This document shows positions 1 to 9,429 of a DNA stretch of 64,000 bases, in pieces (position 1 is the first letter of the stretch; every line of letters starts with the position of its first letter). A program made the translations under genes and the position numbers. The notes under the pieces were generated by a model. It saw only the letters and a list, made by a program, of their open reading frames with translations. It had not been told where the DNA came from and ran no database searches. The stretch comes from AG1 sp035559775. GTDB taxonomy: Archaea > Thermoproteota > Thermoprotei_A > Sulfolobales > AG1. The DNA is taken from positions 1 to 64,000 of the forward strand of contig DATMAU010000043.1 in the NCBI GenBank assembly GCA_035559775.1. The letters are read 5' to 3'.

Positions 1-1
1 G

Positions 2-2314
2 GCCATGGGCTTCACACAGCACACGAACGCTACAGTAAATATTATTAGATCAGCAGCGATAGTCCAGCTACTCCTAGGAAACGTAGGCTTCCCAGGAGGA
101 GGAACACACCCATTCAGAGGACACAGCAACGTCCAAGGAGCAAACGATGTCCAGGGTTCTGGTATAGAGGCCTTACCAGGATACCATGGACACCCGGCGA
201 GCGTTGCAGAGGTTAGGCTCTACCAGGACTGGAAGCTCCAGGGGATGCCTGATGCTTGGAGCTGGGAGGTTCCTGAGTGGGCTTTAAAATCATTCCCAGC
301 TCTTCAGGCGAGTGCTAAGAAAGGGTCAGCAGATCTTAACAAAGTTCTCCAGGTCTTTAAGTTCTATGGGTGGAGGAGGTTTGAGCTTCTTTGGGGCATG
401 TTCTGTGGGACAGATCCTGAGGATGATCCTGTTAATGGTGTTGTTATATGTGACTTTCATTTCGGGACGGGGAGCACCGAGGTAGTGTTTCCAAGGAGGG
501 TTCTTAATAAGGAGATAAGGGCTGCACTAGTATTTGGCGAGAACCCCGCTGTGACTAACCCCAACGCTAAGATCATATGGGCCGCCCTTGCATCACTAGA
601 TCTCTTGGTGGTTAGCGATATATTTGAGACAGAGACCGCGTGGTTCGCAGACGTGCTCCTCCCAGCAGCTGCCTTTGCTGAGAAAGAAGGTACTAGGACT
701 GATGGTAACAGGGTTATCCAGTGGAGTTTCAAGGCTCTCGAGCCTAAGGGCCTTTCGCGTCCTGACTACTGGATTGTCACAAAGCTATATGGATATCTCG
801 AGAAGGCTGGAGCAATACTCCTCCCAAGCCAGGCTTATGGTAAGAGGGTTGAGAAGGTAAGGCTTAAGGCTGGGGGTAGGGTTATTGATCTCTATGAGAG
901 AAGAATCGATCCAAGCGCTTCGTGGGACTACACAGGAGGCGTTGGGAACGCCACACCGATAGGCCCTATAGAGGCAGAGGCTAACCCGAGGATCATTACT
1001 AAGGAGATAAGCTACTCAACCCTGATCTACGATGGGATCTATAACCCTGTTAGGGATGAGTTCACAACCATGAGGAGAAACTCAACACTCAGGAAGGAGG
1101 GCGAGATCGATGGGCTTTTCAGCAAAGCCTTCGGAGTATATAAGAACTGGGGCTGGGCGTGGCCTCAGAATGTGAGGCTCCTCTATAACTACGACTCACT
1201 AACAGCTGTCCTCGGAACTAGCTATAGATTTACGGCAGCTGGTAAAGAGTGGGTTGTTACCGGCGAGACCGGTGAGTGGATAGACGAGTATACTGGTGAA
1301 TATAGACCCGCATTTATACCAGGACACAACTTCTGGGAGCCGAGGGCCTTTAAGAGAAGGCTCAGCGGCATCTCAGACCTATGGGGTGGTGCAAATATAA
1401 TGAAGTTTATAAGAACAGGTGTACTCGAATTCCCTGAGAAGGGCTTCGTAGTCCAGGATGCAGGAGGTATAAGGGTTGTCTCGTATAACGAGTTCGCATC
1501 CCTCACAGGGATGAGGTATCTCTGGGCAAACGATACACTATACTGGGATGAGCAGACAGCTAGTATGAAGGCTCTTGTAAAGAGGCCATTCTTCCCAGGA
1601 GATAGCTGGGCTAAGTATAAGCCTAAATATGAAGAGCTCAGGCAGAAGCTCCGGGCTTACTACCAGCAGACTGGGAGCCTGAGGGATGCCACTCTAAAGG
1701 TGATTGACGAAATGAAGGGCTGGTATGTTGGCTATAACTTCCAATACCCGATACACACTGAACCTGCTGAATCACCGGATCCTGAGCTTGCTATAAAATA
1801 CCCAACACTCGCCTGGATCAATCCATATAATGTAATGGTATTGAAGGATCAGCCAAGCATTGTGGCTGGAAAACCGGTTGGGCTAGCCCTCATCCCAAGC
1901 GAGCTTAAGGGTGAAAGCGGGGAGCTCGTGGTGATCACAACTAACAGGCTCACAGAGATGTTCCATAGCGGGGCTATGACTAGAAACGTACCGTTGCTAT
2001 CACAGCTAGTGCCAGAGCCCTTCGCCTATATCCCAGAGAAGCTCGCATCAAAGCTGGGGATAAGGCCTGGAGAGTACGTCGAGATAGCTACTGCTAGGGG
2101 TTCTGTGAGGCTTAGGGCTTATGTTACTAAGGGTGAGGCGTATCTGAGGGTTAATGATAAAGATCTCCCTGTTATTAACGTGATATGGTCTTTCAGCTTC
2201 CAGGGAAGGACTACAGGTCCTCAAGGCAACTTCCTCAACCCGGATGTTGGTGATGTGGTTACAACGATCCAAGAGTCTAAGGCTTGGATAGGTTTTGTCA
2301 GGAGGGTGGGGTGA
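2..2314 (+). CDS. Formate dehydrogenase-type molybdopterin oxidoreductase, alpha subunit (5' end outside window)
   Basis: Catalytic subunit of a membrane-bound formate dehydrogenase (FdnG/FdoG type). It oxidises formate at a molybdenum or tungsten bis-MGD cofactor and passes electrons to the FeS subunit encoded next. Only the C-terminal ~770 residues are present: the frame is open to the window edge, and the first visible residues (MGFTQHT, then LLLGNVGFPGGGTHPFRGHS) match the middle of the family. The N-terminal 4Fe-4S motif and the Sec/Cys ligand are therefore not visible. The MopB C-terminal cofactor-binding domain lies at about residues 630-760 (ITTNRLTEMFHSGAMTRNVP; LGIRPGEYVEIATARGSVRL). 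The gene ends 6 bases before the FeS subunit start, so it belongs to an operon. Selenocysteine use cannot be judged from this fragment. Confidence 0.93.
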   Translation, partial: AMGFTQHTNATVNIIRSAAIVQLLLGNVGFPGGGTHPFRGHSNVQGANDVQGSGIEALPGYHGHPASVAEVRLYQDWKLQGMPDAWSWEVPEWALKSFPALQASAKKGSADLNKVLQVFKFYGWRRFELLWGMFCGTDPEDDPVNGVVICDFHFGTGSTEVVFPRRVLNKEIRAALVFGENPAVTNPNAKIIWAALASLDLLVVSDIFETETAWFADVLLPAAAFAEKEGTRTDGNRVIQWSFKALEPKGLSRPDYWIVTKLYGYLEKAGAILLPSQAYGKRVEKVRLKAGGRVIDLYERRIDPSASWDYTGGVGNATPIGPIEAEANPRIITKEISYSTLIYDGIYNPVRDEFTTMRRNSTLRKEGEIDGLFSKAFGVYKNWGWAWPQNVRLLYNYDSLTAVLGTSYRFTAAGKEWVVTGETGEWIDEYTGEYRPAFIPGHNFWEPRAFKRRLSGISDLWGGANIMKFIRTGVLEFPEKGFVVQDAGGIRVVSYNEFASLTGMRYLWANDTLYWDEQTASMKALVKRPFFPGDSWAKYKPKYEELRQKLRAYYQQTGSLRDATLKVIDEMKGWYVGYNFQYPIHTEPAESPDPELAIKYPTLAWINPYNVMVLKDQPSIVAGKPVGLALIPSELKGESGELVVITTNRLTEMFHSGAMTRNVPLLSQLVPEPFAYIPEKLASKLGIRPGEYVEIATARGSVRLRAYVTKGEAYLRVNDKDLPVINVIWSFSFQGRTTGPQGNFLNPDVGDVVTTIQESKAWIGFVRRVG

Positions 2315-2320
2315 TGATCC

Positions 2321-3211
2321 ATGGTTAAGATGGACTTCCCAAGCAAGGATAGCGGTATAGCGGTTCTTGTTAACGTGGATAACTGTATAGGCTGCAGAGC
2401 ATGCCAGATCGCTTGCCAAGAGTGGAATGGGAGGACACCTCCTAAGACTAGCTTCAGCCCCACATTCACCAACCCACCAACACTCATGGCAAATGCTTGG
2501 AAAGTCGTTGTGTTCCACGAGATAACCAGGGAGAAGATCCTGAGCTTCGAAGGGTCTACAGTGAAGATAAGCGACGCTGTGGAGATGGTCCCAATACCAT
2601 ATAACTGTCTCCACTGCGCGACAGCACCATGCGCCAGGGCATGCCCTGTAGGGGCTATAAAGGTAAGCCCGGAGGGGGCTGTTGTTATCGAGGCTAGCGA
2701 GTGTATAGGCTGTGGATACTGTGCAGACGCGTGCCCCTACGATGTCCCTAAGAGGGGCTCTGATGGTAAATACTATAAATGCACCTTCTGTGTGGACAGG
2801 GTTCAGAGTGGCAAGGCTCCAGCATGCGTTGAGGTATGCCCTGCTAATGTGTTCACATTCACATCTATGGATAATGCTGTTAGGCTTGCCAACGATATGA
2901 AGGCTAAGGGTAAGGAGGTCTATGGCCTTGATGTTGATAGCTATGTCGGAGGCAGGGTCAGGTGGATCTTTACCCTATCGAGTGACAAGGCGTCCCAGGC
3001 TTTCAAGAAGCAGTTCCCAGAGAGAGCAGTGGTGTCTACAGAGTCCCTTAGAGAGTCTCTAAAGTCTATAAGCATACCAGGAGTAGGGATCATAACGGCT
3101 GCAGTGTTCGCTCTAGGCGTTGCAGCATGGCGTAGAGAGAGGATGAAGAAGATAGGAGGATCCAGAAAGACTAAGGAGAAGAAGCAGGGCAAAGGATCTG
3201 GGGGCGAGTAG
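2321..3211 (+). CDS. Formate dehydrogenase FeS subunit (beta, FdnH/HybA-like)
   Basis: A 296-residue electron-transfer subunit with four clustered 4Fe-4S motifs: CIGCRACQIAC near residue 22, CLHCATAPCARACP near 95, CIGCGYCADACPYDVP near 127, and the CTFC...CVEVCP pair near 150-170. It links the catalytic subunit to the membrane cytochrome b. A hydrophobic segment near residues 247-268 (IPGVGIITAAVFALGVAAW) followed by a Lys-rich tail is the usual C-terminal anchor of FdnH-type subunits. The ATG is preceded by GGTGATGATCC, which carries a GGTGA Shine-Dalgarno. It sits between the alpha subunit and the cytochrome b gene, with gaps of only 6 bases on each side. Confidence 0.94.
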   Translation: MVKMDFPSKDSGIAVLVNVDNCIGCRACQIACQEWNGRTPPKTSFSPTFTNPPTLMANAWKVVVFHEITREKILSFEGSTVKISDAVEMVPIPYNCLHCATAPCARACPVGAIKVSPEGAVVIEASECIGCGYCADACPYDVPKRGSDGKYYKCTFCVDRVQSGKAPACVEVCPANVFTFTSMDNAVRLANDMKAKGKEVYGLDVDSYVGGRVRWIFTLSSDKASQAFKKQFPERAVVSTESLRESLKSISIPGVGIITAAVFALGVAAWRRERMKKIGGSRKTKEKKQGKGSGGE

Positions 3212-3217
3212 GAGTAG

Positions 3218-3964
3218 GTGGTTCTATTGGAAGAGAAGAAGGATGAGATAGAGATACTAGGCATGGGAGCAAGAATATCCCACACACTAAACCTTGTGTT
3301 CTTCACACTCCTAGTCCTGACAGGGATAGTGTTACTATCTATAGAGACATTTGCATGGATAATATACCCAATAGGCGCTCCCCTAGCACCCCTCCTAGGC
3401 CTCAGCCAAGATACCGGGGCAATAACTGTCGGAGCCCAGGTTGCCAGGGCAATACACAGGTTTATAGGCCCTCTATGGGGGGCTCTATTAATAGTATATG
3501 GGATCTACCTGGTAGCTGCTAGGAAGATAAGGGTCTTCGACCCCCTTAGAAAGCCTATAAGGCAGCAGATCAGAGAGGCTATAGCTCTCACAAACCACTA
3601 CGCTTTCGGCAAGCCATTTCCAAAGGAGATTGAGGAGAACCTAGATAGGCATAACGTGCTCGTCTCCTACTTAACAGTAGTGCTGGTAATAGCCTTCATC
3701 ATGGTAGGGGGTAGTGGTGCAGCAATAATATATCTAAACCTAACCCCTGACCAGCATAGAGTATTGCTTCTAGTCCACGACATAGGCTTCTACCTAAGCG
3801 TGCTATTCACACTAGCCCATATATTCGCCGTGACACACCCAACCAATATACCCCTGCTCAAGGCTATGTTCACTAACGGGATGATCCCTATAGAGTGGGC
3901 TGAGAAGCACATGCCACTATATTTAAGAAAGATCCTGGGTAGAAAAGAGATACCGGGGGAATAG
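3218..3964 (+). CDS. Formate dehydrogenase cytochrome b subunit (gamma)
   Basis: A 248-residue integral membrane protein with about four transmembrane helices (roughly residues 18-40, 72-95, 142-165 and 182-205). Histidines lie in or beside the helices (ISHTLNL, AIHRFIG, VHDIGFY, LAHIFAVTH), as in the di-haem cytochrome b556 of FdnI/FdoI. It anchors the formate dehydrogenase and passes electrons to the quinone pool. The GTG start follows GGAG at 3211-3214. It is the third gene of the operon and ends 22 bases before fdhD, so all four genes are probably co-transcribed. A run of five T's follows the stop and could act as a weak archaeal terminator. Confidence 0.9.
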   Translation: MVLLEEKKDEIEILGMGARISHTLNLVFFTLLVLTGIVLLSIETFAWIIYPIGAPLAPLLGLSQDTGAITVGAQVARAIHRFIGPLWGALLIVYGIYLVAARKIRVFDPLRKPIRQQIREAIALTNHYAFGKPFPKEIEENLDRHNVLVSYLTVVLVIAFIMVGGSGAAIIYLNLTPDQHRVLLLVHDIGFYLSVLFTLAHIFAVTHPTNIPLLKAMFTNGMIPIEWAEKHMPLYLRKILGRKEIPGE

Positions 3965-3986
3965 TTTTTAACCCCCCTTATTCTAG

Positions 3987-4784
3987 GTGATCTTTTTGTT
4001 CCACTACATAGAGATTGAGGCTAGTGTTGACAGCTATATGGAGATACCAATAGCGGTAGATGAGAGGTTCGATGTATATGTTAACGGTAAACAATATACA
4101 ACACTGTTCACGATGCCCTCTGGCATTGAGTATACGGTTATAGGGAGTCTTGTGAGAGACGGGCTAATAGGGTCTCTTGACGATATAGAGGATATAGGTA
4201 TAGATCTGAAGAGGAAAAGGATCTATGTCAAGCTCGCCAAAGACGTTGAGGTGAATAAGATCTATATAGAGGATTGCTCGATACTGGTAAAACAAGGGGT
4301 ATACGTCTCCTCGGATTTCACTATAGACTGGAAAGACCTGTTAGAGATATTCTCAGACTTCAATGCCAGGACAACCTCGGTTACTATGGGGATAGCTTCT
4401 CATACGAGCGGGCTATACGATCTAGAGTCAGGGAGAGCCATCATAGCCCATGATAGTAGTAGGCATTCATCGATATTAAAAATAATAGGCGCCGGGTTCA
4501 AGCACGCCCTCAACCTAGATAGATCTGTCGCAATAACAACTGGGAGGGCTTCCTCCGACATGGTGGTAGCCCTAGCAAGGCCTGGCATACCCATAACTGT
4601 GTCCATGAGAGGACCTCTATACAGCGGGATATCGGCAGCAATAATCCTGGGAGTCACTCTTGTTGTTAACCTCAGGAGGGGTGAGAAGATCAGGGGTCTT
4701 ATCCCACTAACACATGTTAAGAGAATACGGGGCTATCCCAGAGAGCTCCACACGACCTCTCCCAGGTCTTTTGGAACCCTATAG
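3987..4784 (+). CDS. fdhD: FdhD-like formate dehydrogenase accessory protein lacking the CxxC pair
   Basis: FdhD carries sulfur from the IscS desulfurase to the molybdenum cofactor of formate dehydrogenase. The C-terminal half matches the family well: an ASHTSGLYD block, then AHDSSRHSSILKIIGAG (usually EDVGRHNALDKVIG), TTGRASSDMVVALARPGIPI and SMRGPLYSGISAA. The conserved CxxC used for sulfur transfer in the E. coli enzyme is absent; the only Cys near the expected place is in EDCSIL at about residue 93. The acidic residue before GRH is also altered. The start is GTG. Its place directly behind the formate dehydrogenase operon supports the assignment. Its 3' end overlaps the convergent moeA-like gene by 52 bases. 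Whether it is functional is uncertain. Confidence 0.85.
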   Translation: MIFLFHYIEIEASVDSYMEIPIAVDERFDVYVNGKQYTTLFTMPSGIEYTVIGSLVRDGLIGSLDDIEDIGIDLKRKRIYVKLAKDVEVNKIYIEDCSILVKQGVYVSSDFTIDWKDLLEIFSDFNARTTSVTMGIASHTSGLYDLESGRAIIAHDSSRHSSILKIIGAGFKHALNLDRSVAITTGRASSDMVVALARPGIPITVSMRGPLYSGISAAIILGVTLVVNLRRGEKIRGLIPLTHVKRIRGYPRELHTTSPRSFGTL

Positions 4785-6739
4785 CCAGGGATCGATGAGA
4801 TCTGTTTTTTAAACCCATCGCTTTTAAGAGTGTCCAGGAATATTCTGACCGCTTTTTTCTCAAGCCTCTTGGACGATACTAGGAAGTCATAGTTCTCCCA
4901 ACCCAGTCCTATGAAATCTAATCCATACATCTCAGCAGCAGCCCTGATCCCTATCCCCACATCAGCCCTACCCTGGGCTACTGCAGCAGCAACAGCTGTA
5001 TGGGTTCTCACCTCATAATAATAGCCCCTTATCGATGAGACCAGCTTGTTAAAATCAACACCCCTGCTGGTTGCTATCCTCTTGAGCATAAGGTCTAGGA
5101 GAACACGTGTCCCTGTATTCCTCGGTCTATTGACTATCCTGAGACCCTTATCTATTATATCCTCAACACCCCTAACCCCGTGCGGGTTCCCTTTAGGGAT
5201 TATTAGACCCTGCTCCCTCATATAGCCCCTGAAGAGGATGGCGTTCCTCACACCATATCTCTCTAGGAAGGGTATGTTATACTCAGCCGTACTCTCATCT
5301 ATAATATGGATCCCGGCTACATCTGCCTCCCCCTTGGATACAGCGATCACGCCTCCTATCGAGCCAGCATTTATAGCCTTAACCCTAACCCCGCTTAACA
5401 TGGGGATGAGTCTATCGAGGCCCAGGTCGTGGCTCCCAACTATATAGAGATCAACGGGTCTATAGCTATGGGAGAAGAGGTGTACATCGAACTCCTCGCC
5501 CTCTACAGCGAACTCCACGTTCTCAGGGATCACTATATAGCCATCAGCATAGGCTAGCGTGGTTATAGCACCAGACTCCGAGGGGAGCGGATAGGCAGCA
5601 ACATAGCTCCCCGTATCGATAAGACTTACTGGAAGAAGATGCCTCCTACCCCTAGCCCCCTCAACCCTCATAGCAAGCCTAGCCCTCACACTAGGCCTCT
5701 CGATCGAGATACAGAGCATTCTACATAGCAATGGCCTCACTATAAGGTCAAAGATCATGAGGGCAGAGCTCGGATACCCAGGAAGCCCTATAACTAGCTT
5801 CCCCTCCCTAGAAACAGCTATAACAGTAGGCTTCCCAGGCTTAACCTTAAGCCCGTGGACTATGATCCCAGGAGGCCCGATCTCGGAGAGAACCCTGTAT
5901 GTTATATCAGACAGCCCAGCCGATGTGCCTCCAGAAAGGATCACCATATCAGTATGGGCGAGCCCCTTCATCACCATCGCAGCGATCTCTTCGAGACTGT
6001 CTCCCACTAGACCAAGCCTTATAGGCTCAGCCCCTATTTCTCTTAACGCATGGCTTATAGTGTAGGAGTTAATATCATAGATCTCTCCCAGCCTTAGAGG
6101 GGCTCCCGGAGGGGCTAGCTCATAGCCTGTGGAGATCACAGCGACTCTAGGCTTTCTATAAACCCTAACCCTCGAGACCCCCATTGCGGCGAGAACCCCT
6201 ACCTCCCTAGCACCTATCATGGTGCATTTTCTGAGGGAGAGCTCGCCAAGAGATATGTCAGCCCCAGCTGACATTATATTCTCCCCAGGCGTTACCGATC
6301 TGTATGCTTCGACCCAATCGCCAGCTCTTTTAGTATATTCCACCATGAGGACGGCATCAGCCCCAGGAGGTATTGGTGCTCCCGTGGAGATCTCGATAGC
6401 CTCTCCAGGCCCTATGGATCGTGATGGGGGCTCTCCAGGATCTATTCTCCCCACAACCCTCAATCTCGTAGGATTTGTCTCATTAACGCCAAAGAGATCT
6501 TCGGATCTAACTGCATACCCATCCATAGTGGATCTATCGAATGGAGGGACATCTATAGCTGAATATATATCCTCAGCAAGAACCCTACCATAGCTCTCAT
6601 CTATCGATACCTCTTCAACACCTAGGGGCTCTGGAGTAACATATCTATATATCCTCTCAAGAGCCTCTTCAGGCGTTAATAGTTCGTGGAATATTATTCT
6701 CTTCCCAGAAATATCTAGCACCAAAATAGCTATGCTCAC
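4733..6739 (-). CDS. moeA: MoeA molybdopterin molybdenumtransferase fused to a periplasmic-binding-protein-like domain
   Basis: MoeA inserts molybdate (or tungstate) into adenylylated molybdopterin. Residues ~20-410 are the MoeA core: DRSTMDGYAVRSED, SRVRVYRKPRVAVISTGYEL, ILSGGTSAGLSD and GLPGYPSSALMIFDLIVRP. Residues ~430-665 form a PBP-like domain (YIVGSHDLGLDRLIPML, ADVGIGIRAAAEMYGLDFIG), an arrangement known in archaeal MoeA proteins and probably an oxyanion sensor or binder. I prefer the GTG at 6739: a TATA-like TTTAATA lies about 25 bases upstream, giving a leaderless mRNA. The longer TTG start at 6778 would overlap the oxidase gene and adds a hydrophobic stretch not typical of MoeA. 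A further in-frame GTG is at 6721. It probably serves the neighbouring formate dehydrogenase. Confidence 0.88.
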   Translation of the reverse strand: MSIAILVLDISGKRIIFHELLTPEEALERIYRYVTPEPLGVEEVSIDESYGRVLAEDIYSAIDVPPFDRSTMDGYAVRSEDLFGVNETNPTRLRVVGRIDPGEPPSRSIGPGEAIEISTGAPIPPGADAVLMVEYTKRAGDWVEAYRSVTPGENIMSAGADISLGELSLRKCTMIGAREVGVLAAMGVSRVRVYRKPRVAVISTGYELAPPGAPLRLGEIYDINSYTISHALREIGAEPIRLGLVGDSLEEIAAMVMKGLAHTDMVILSGGTSAGLSDITYRVLSEIGPPGIIVHGLKVKPGKPTVIAVSREGKLVIGLPGYPSSALMIFDLIVRPLLCRMLCISIERPSVRARLAMRVEGARGRRHLLPVSLIDTGSYVAAYPLPSESGAITTLAYADGYIVIPENVEFAVEGEEFDVHLFSHSYRPVDLYIVGSHDLGLDRLIPMLSGVRVKAINAGSIGGVIAVSKGEADVAGIHIIDESTAEYNIPFLERYGVRNAILFRGYMREQGLIIPKGNPHGVRGVEDIIDKGLRIVNRPRNTGTRVLLDLMLKRIATSRGVDFNKLVSSIRGYYYEVRTHTAVAAAVAQGRADVGIGIRAAAEMYGLDFIGLGWENYDFLVSSKRLEKKAVRIFLDTLKSDGFKKQISSIPGYRVPKDLGEVVWSSLG

Positions 6740-6767
6740 TAGGATAAAAACATATCTTCTTATTAAA

Positions 6768-9152
6768 TTATGCCCCAAGCGTTGGAAGTCCGAATGGGAG
6801 TAGATAGAGTATAGTCACAAGAACAACCCATATCAGGTCTACGAAGTGCCAGTACACAGTTACAGCTTCTACCACCGAATGCCCTCTCTCATTGTTTGGA
6901 AGAGTGCCGTTGTAGGATCTCACTACTAGGAGGGATATAGCTATTAGACCCATGATCACGTGGAGACCGTGGGTGCTTGTAAGGCTATAGAATGTTGCTG
7001 CAAATGGATTAAGCCATGGGGACATACCTGATCTTACGTACTCCACCACCTGCCCGGAGAGGAATATAGATCCCAGGATTATTGTTACTACAGCAAGGCT
7101 CCTAAAGCTCTCAATATCCCCTCTCTTGAAATAGCTATATCCGAGATGCATCACCGCACCACTGCTCAGCAGGATCACAGTGTTTATAATGGGTATCAGT
7201 GTATCGAGGTGAGGCGTCCCGGGAGGAGGCCATGATGGGTTTCTAAACCAGTAGTAGAAGTAAGAGGATATCAACGTCCCGAAGAGGAATATCTCGGAGA
7301 ATATGATTAGAGTAACTGCGAGCATGGGGTCGTGTCCTAGCGCACCTAGCCTGGAGCTCCAGGGTCTGAGATCTAGGAGCCCTGCTAGAGCTCCATTAGC
7401 ACTCTTTGGCCTTGCAAAATACTCCGAATAAGCCCACGCAGTAACTATACCGATAAACGCGGTAAGCATGAGTGATCCTACTGTCCAGTCGCCCCACTTT
7501 ATGATGAACATAACGCCTACAAGAGGCAATGCTGACGCTATCCCTGTGATGGACATCCATGGGTGAGGGCTGTAGTGGAGCAATCCGGAGCCGTCTGTAT
7601 ATGCGACTGGGTGGAAGTCTGGCTGTCCTATCTTAGCAGCCGCCCAGGGATCGTTTCTATTCTTAACAGGCTTACCCCATACGAGGCCGTGGATGAGGGC
7701 TATGTATATTAAAAGTGTACCTATTGCGAGTATAATTGAGCCTGCAGTGGCTAGCTGGTGGTAGAACTCCATCCCAGGGATCGGTGGAGGCTGGTAGTAT
7801 CTCCTAGGCATTCCTAGATAGCCTAGGGAGAGCATCGATGTATAGGTTATAGAACCGCCTATTGTGTAGAGAATAGCGCTCAGCCTCCCCAGAGTCTCGT
7901 TATACATTTTACCTGTCATGTGTGGGAAGTAGTAGAATAGAGCTGCTGCTATTGCCATGAATATGGCGTTAACCACATAGTGGAAGTGGCCTAGAACGAA
8001 ATATGTATCCTGGTACGCTATATCTACAGGAACCACGGGGAAGAATACGCCTGTTATTCCTCCTATTATGAAGAATGCTAGGAAGCCGAGTACATAGAGC
8101 ATAGGTGTTCTGAACCATATCCTTGCATTATAGAGAGTTGCTGTCCAGTTAAAGACTTTGATCCCTGATGGTATAGCTATAGCCATTGTTGCTAACATGA
8201 AGGGCGTTACAGCAAGTAATCCTAACCCTACTGTGAACATGTGGTGAGCCCATACGAAGAAGCTCATCAGAGTAATCATTACCGATGAAACAGCTATCGC
8301 TTTATAACCATATATAGGTCTCCTAGCCATCCTAGGTAGGATCTCTGAAACAATCCCCATAGCAGGGAGGACTAGAACATAAACCTCGGGATGCCCCATG
8401 AACCAGAATATGTGTTGGTAGAGAATAGCGTCACCACCATACCTAGGATCGAAGAACGGGAGCCCAAGGTTCCTCTCAAGAAACACCATAGCAAGCACCA
8501 TACCGAAGGGGGGTAGTGCGTAGAGTATTATCAGCTGTGCGCCTAGGAAAGCCCATACAAAGAGCGGGAGCCTCGAGATCTTTAGGCTCGGGCTTCTAAG
8601 CCTCATAACAGTTAGGAAGAAGTTAACAGCACCAAGTATAGACGAGATCCCTGCAAGGAAGAGGCTAAGAGCCCAGAGATCTACAGAGAACCCCGGAAGC
8701 CTCACAGACAGCGGGGCATAGCCCGTCCAGCCTATCTGGAGATGCTCCATATCCAGGAGGGTTAGCCACATTAGTATAGAGCTTGACAAAAACATCCAGA
8801 ATCCTAGAGCATTTATCTTAGGCCAGTAGAGGTCAGGCGCACCAACCATCTTGGGGAGGAGATAGTTACCTATCCCGGCAAAGAATGGCATCACCACGAA
8901 GAAGATCATCATTGTCCCGTGCAGCGTGACTATAGCCAAATACCTCCCAGGATCCACAACATCTATCCCGGCTAGCTGCATCCTTATAAGGAACGCTGAG
9001 ATACCAGCGAGGAGCAGGTTTATTAACGCTACAGCAATATACATAATACCTATATTAGCATGGTTCGTCGTAGTCAAAATACCCCTTATACTCCTATAGA
9101 AGGGCTCCTCATGCTCGTGATGCGACTCTGCACCATAGTGCTCACTATGCAT
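6768..9152 (-). CDS. Haem-copper terminal oxidase, subunits I and III fused
   Basis: A proton-pumping oxidase subunit of about 794 residues reducing O2 at the haem-CuB centre. The subunit I part (to ~residue 570) has NHANIGIMY at the N-terminus, GHPEVYVLVLP with the CuB His, cross-linked Tyr and D-channel Glu, FVWAHHMFTVGL (CuB His pair), IPSGIKVF with the K-channel Lys, GAPDLYWPKINA with the D-channel Asp, and GHFHYVV (haem a3/a His). These are type A1 features. The remainder is subunit III (GHDPMLAVTLIIFSEIFLFG; STHGLHVIMGLI; VEAVTVYWHFVDLIW). I-III fusions are known in archaeal aa3 oxidases. I chose the ATG at 9152: GGTGG lies at 9161-9165, and the longer TTG start at 9203 would overlap the TATA box. 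Confidence 0.95.
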   Translation of the reverse strand: MHSEHYGAESHHEHEEPFYRSIRGILTTTNHANIGIMYIAVALINLLLAGISAFLIRMQLAGIDVVDPGRYLAIVTLHGTMMIFFVVMPFFAGIGNYLLPKMVGAPDLYWPKINALGFWMFLSSSILMWLTLLDMEHLQIGWTGYAPLSVRLPGFSVDLWALSLFLAGISSILGAVNFFLTVMRLRSPSLKISRLPLFVWAFLGAQLIILYALPPFGMVLAMVFLERNLGLPFFDPRYGGDAILYQHIFWFMGHPEVYVLVLPAMGIVSEILPRMARRPIYGYKAIAVSSVMITLMSFFVWAHHMFTVGLGLLAVTPFMLATMAIAIPSGIKVFNWTATLYNARIWFRTPMLYVLGFLAFFIIGGITGVFFPVVPVDIAYQDTYFVLGHFHYVVNAIFMAIAAALFYYFPHMTGKMYNETLGRLSAILYTIGGSITYTSMLSLGYLGMPRRYYQPPPIPGMEFYHQLATAGSIILAIGTLLIYIALIHGLVWGKPVKNRNDPWAAAKIGQPDFHPVAYTDGSGLLHYSPHPWMSITGIASALPLVGVMFIIKWGDWTVGSLMLTAFIGIVTAWAYSEYFARPKSANGALAGLLDLRPWSSRLGALGHDPMLAVTLIIFSEIFLFGTLISSYFYYWFRNPSWPPPGTPHLDTLIPIINTVILLSSGAVMHLGYSYFKRGDIESFRSLAVVTIILGSIFLSGQVVEYVRSGMSPWLNPFAATFYSLTSTHGLHVIMGLIAISLLVVRSYNGTLPNNERGHSVVEAVTVYWHFVDLIWVVLVTILYLLPFGLPTLGA

Positions 9153-9190
9153 TAACGCGCCCACCTTTATTATAACAGCCCCACAGGAAC

Positions 9191-9200
9191 TTAAATATTT
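9191..9200 (-). promoter_or_regulatory. TATA box of the oxidase I-III gene
   Basis: The minus strand reads AAATATTTAA, centred about 43 bases before the ATG at 9152. Transcription would start near 9170, leaving a short leader that contains the GGTGG Shine-Dalgarno at 9161-9165. Confidence 0.5.
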
Positions 9201-9429
9201 CAATATATCCTTCTATAAAAATCTATACTAATGTATAAAGGTATAAAGCTAAAACACCGGTCGAGAAAAGTTCTTCGATATAGTAGCCTAAATGCTCGAG
9301 AGAATCCGTACCATAAAAACCACAGACAAACCATAGAAGGGATACTGTCTTAATAGAGAAGGAGCCCATAAAAGTTCTAAAGAACGAGGAGAGCCCAGGT
9401 TAACAGATCCCAAACCTTAAGGGGGAACC

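Noticed and set aside
2048..2614. Long minus-strand frame opposite the formate dehydrogenase genes
   Set aside because: It spans the junction of two well-supported plus-strand genes and has no family resemblance; it is a shadow frame.
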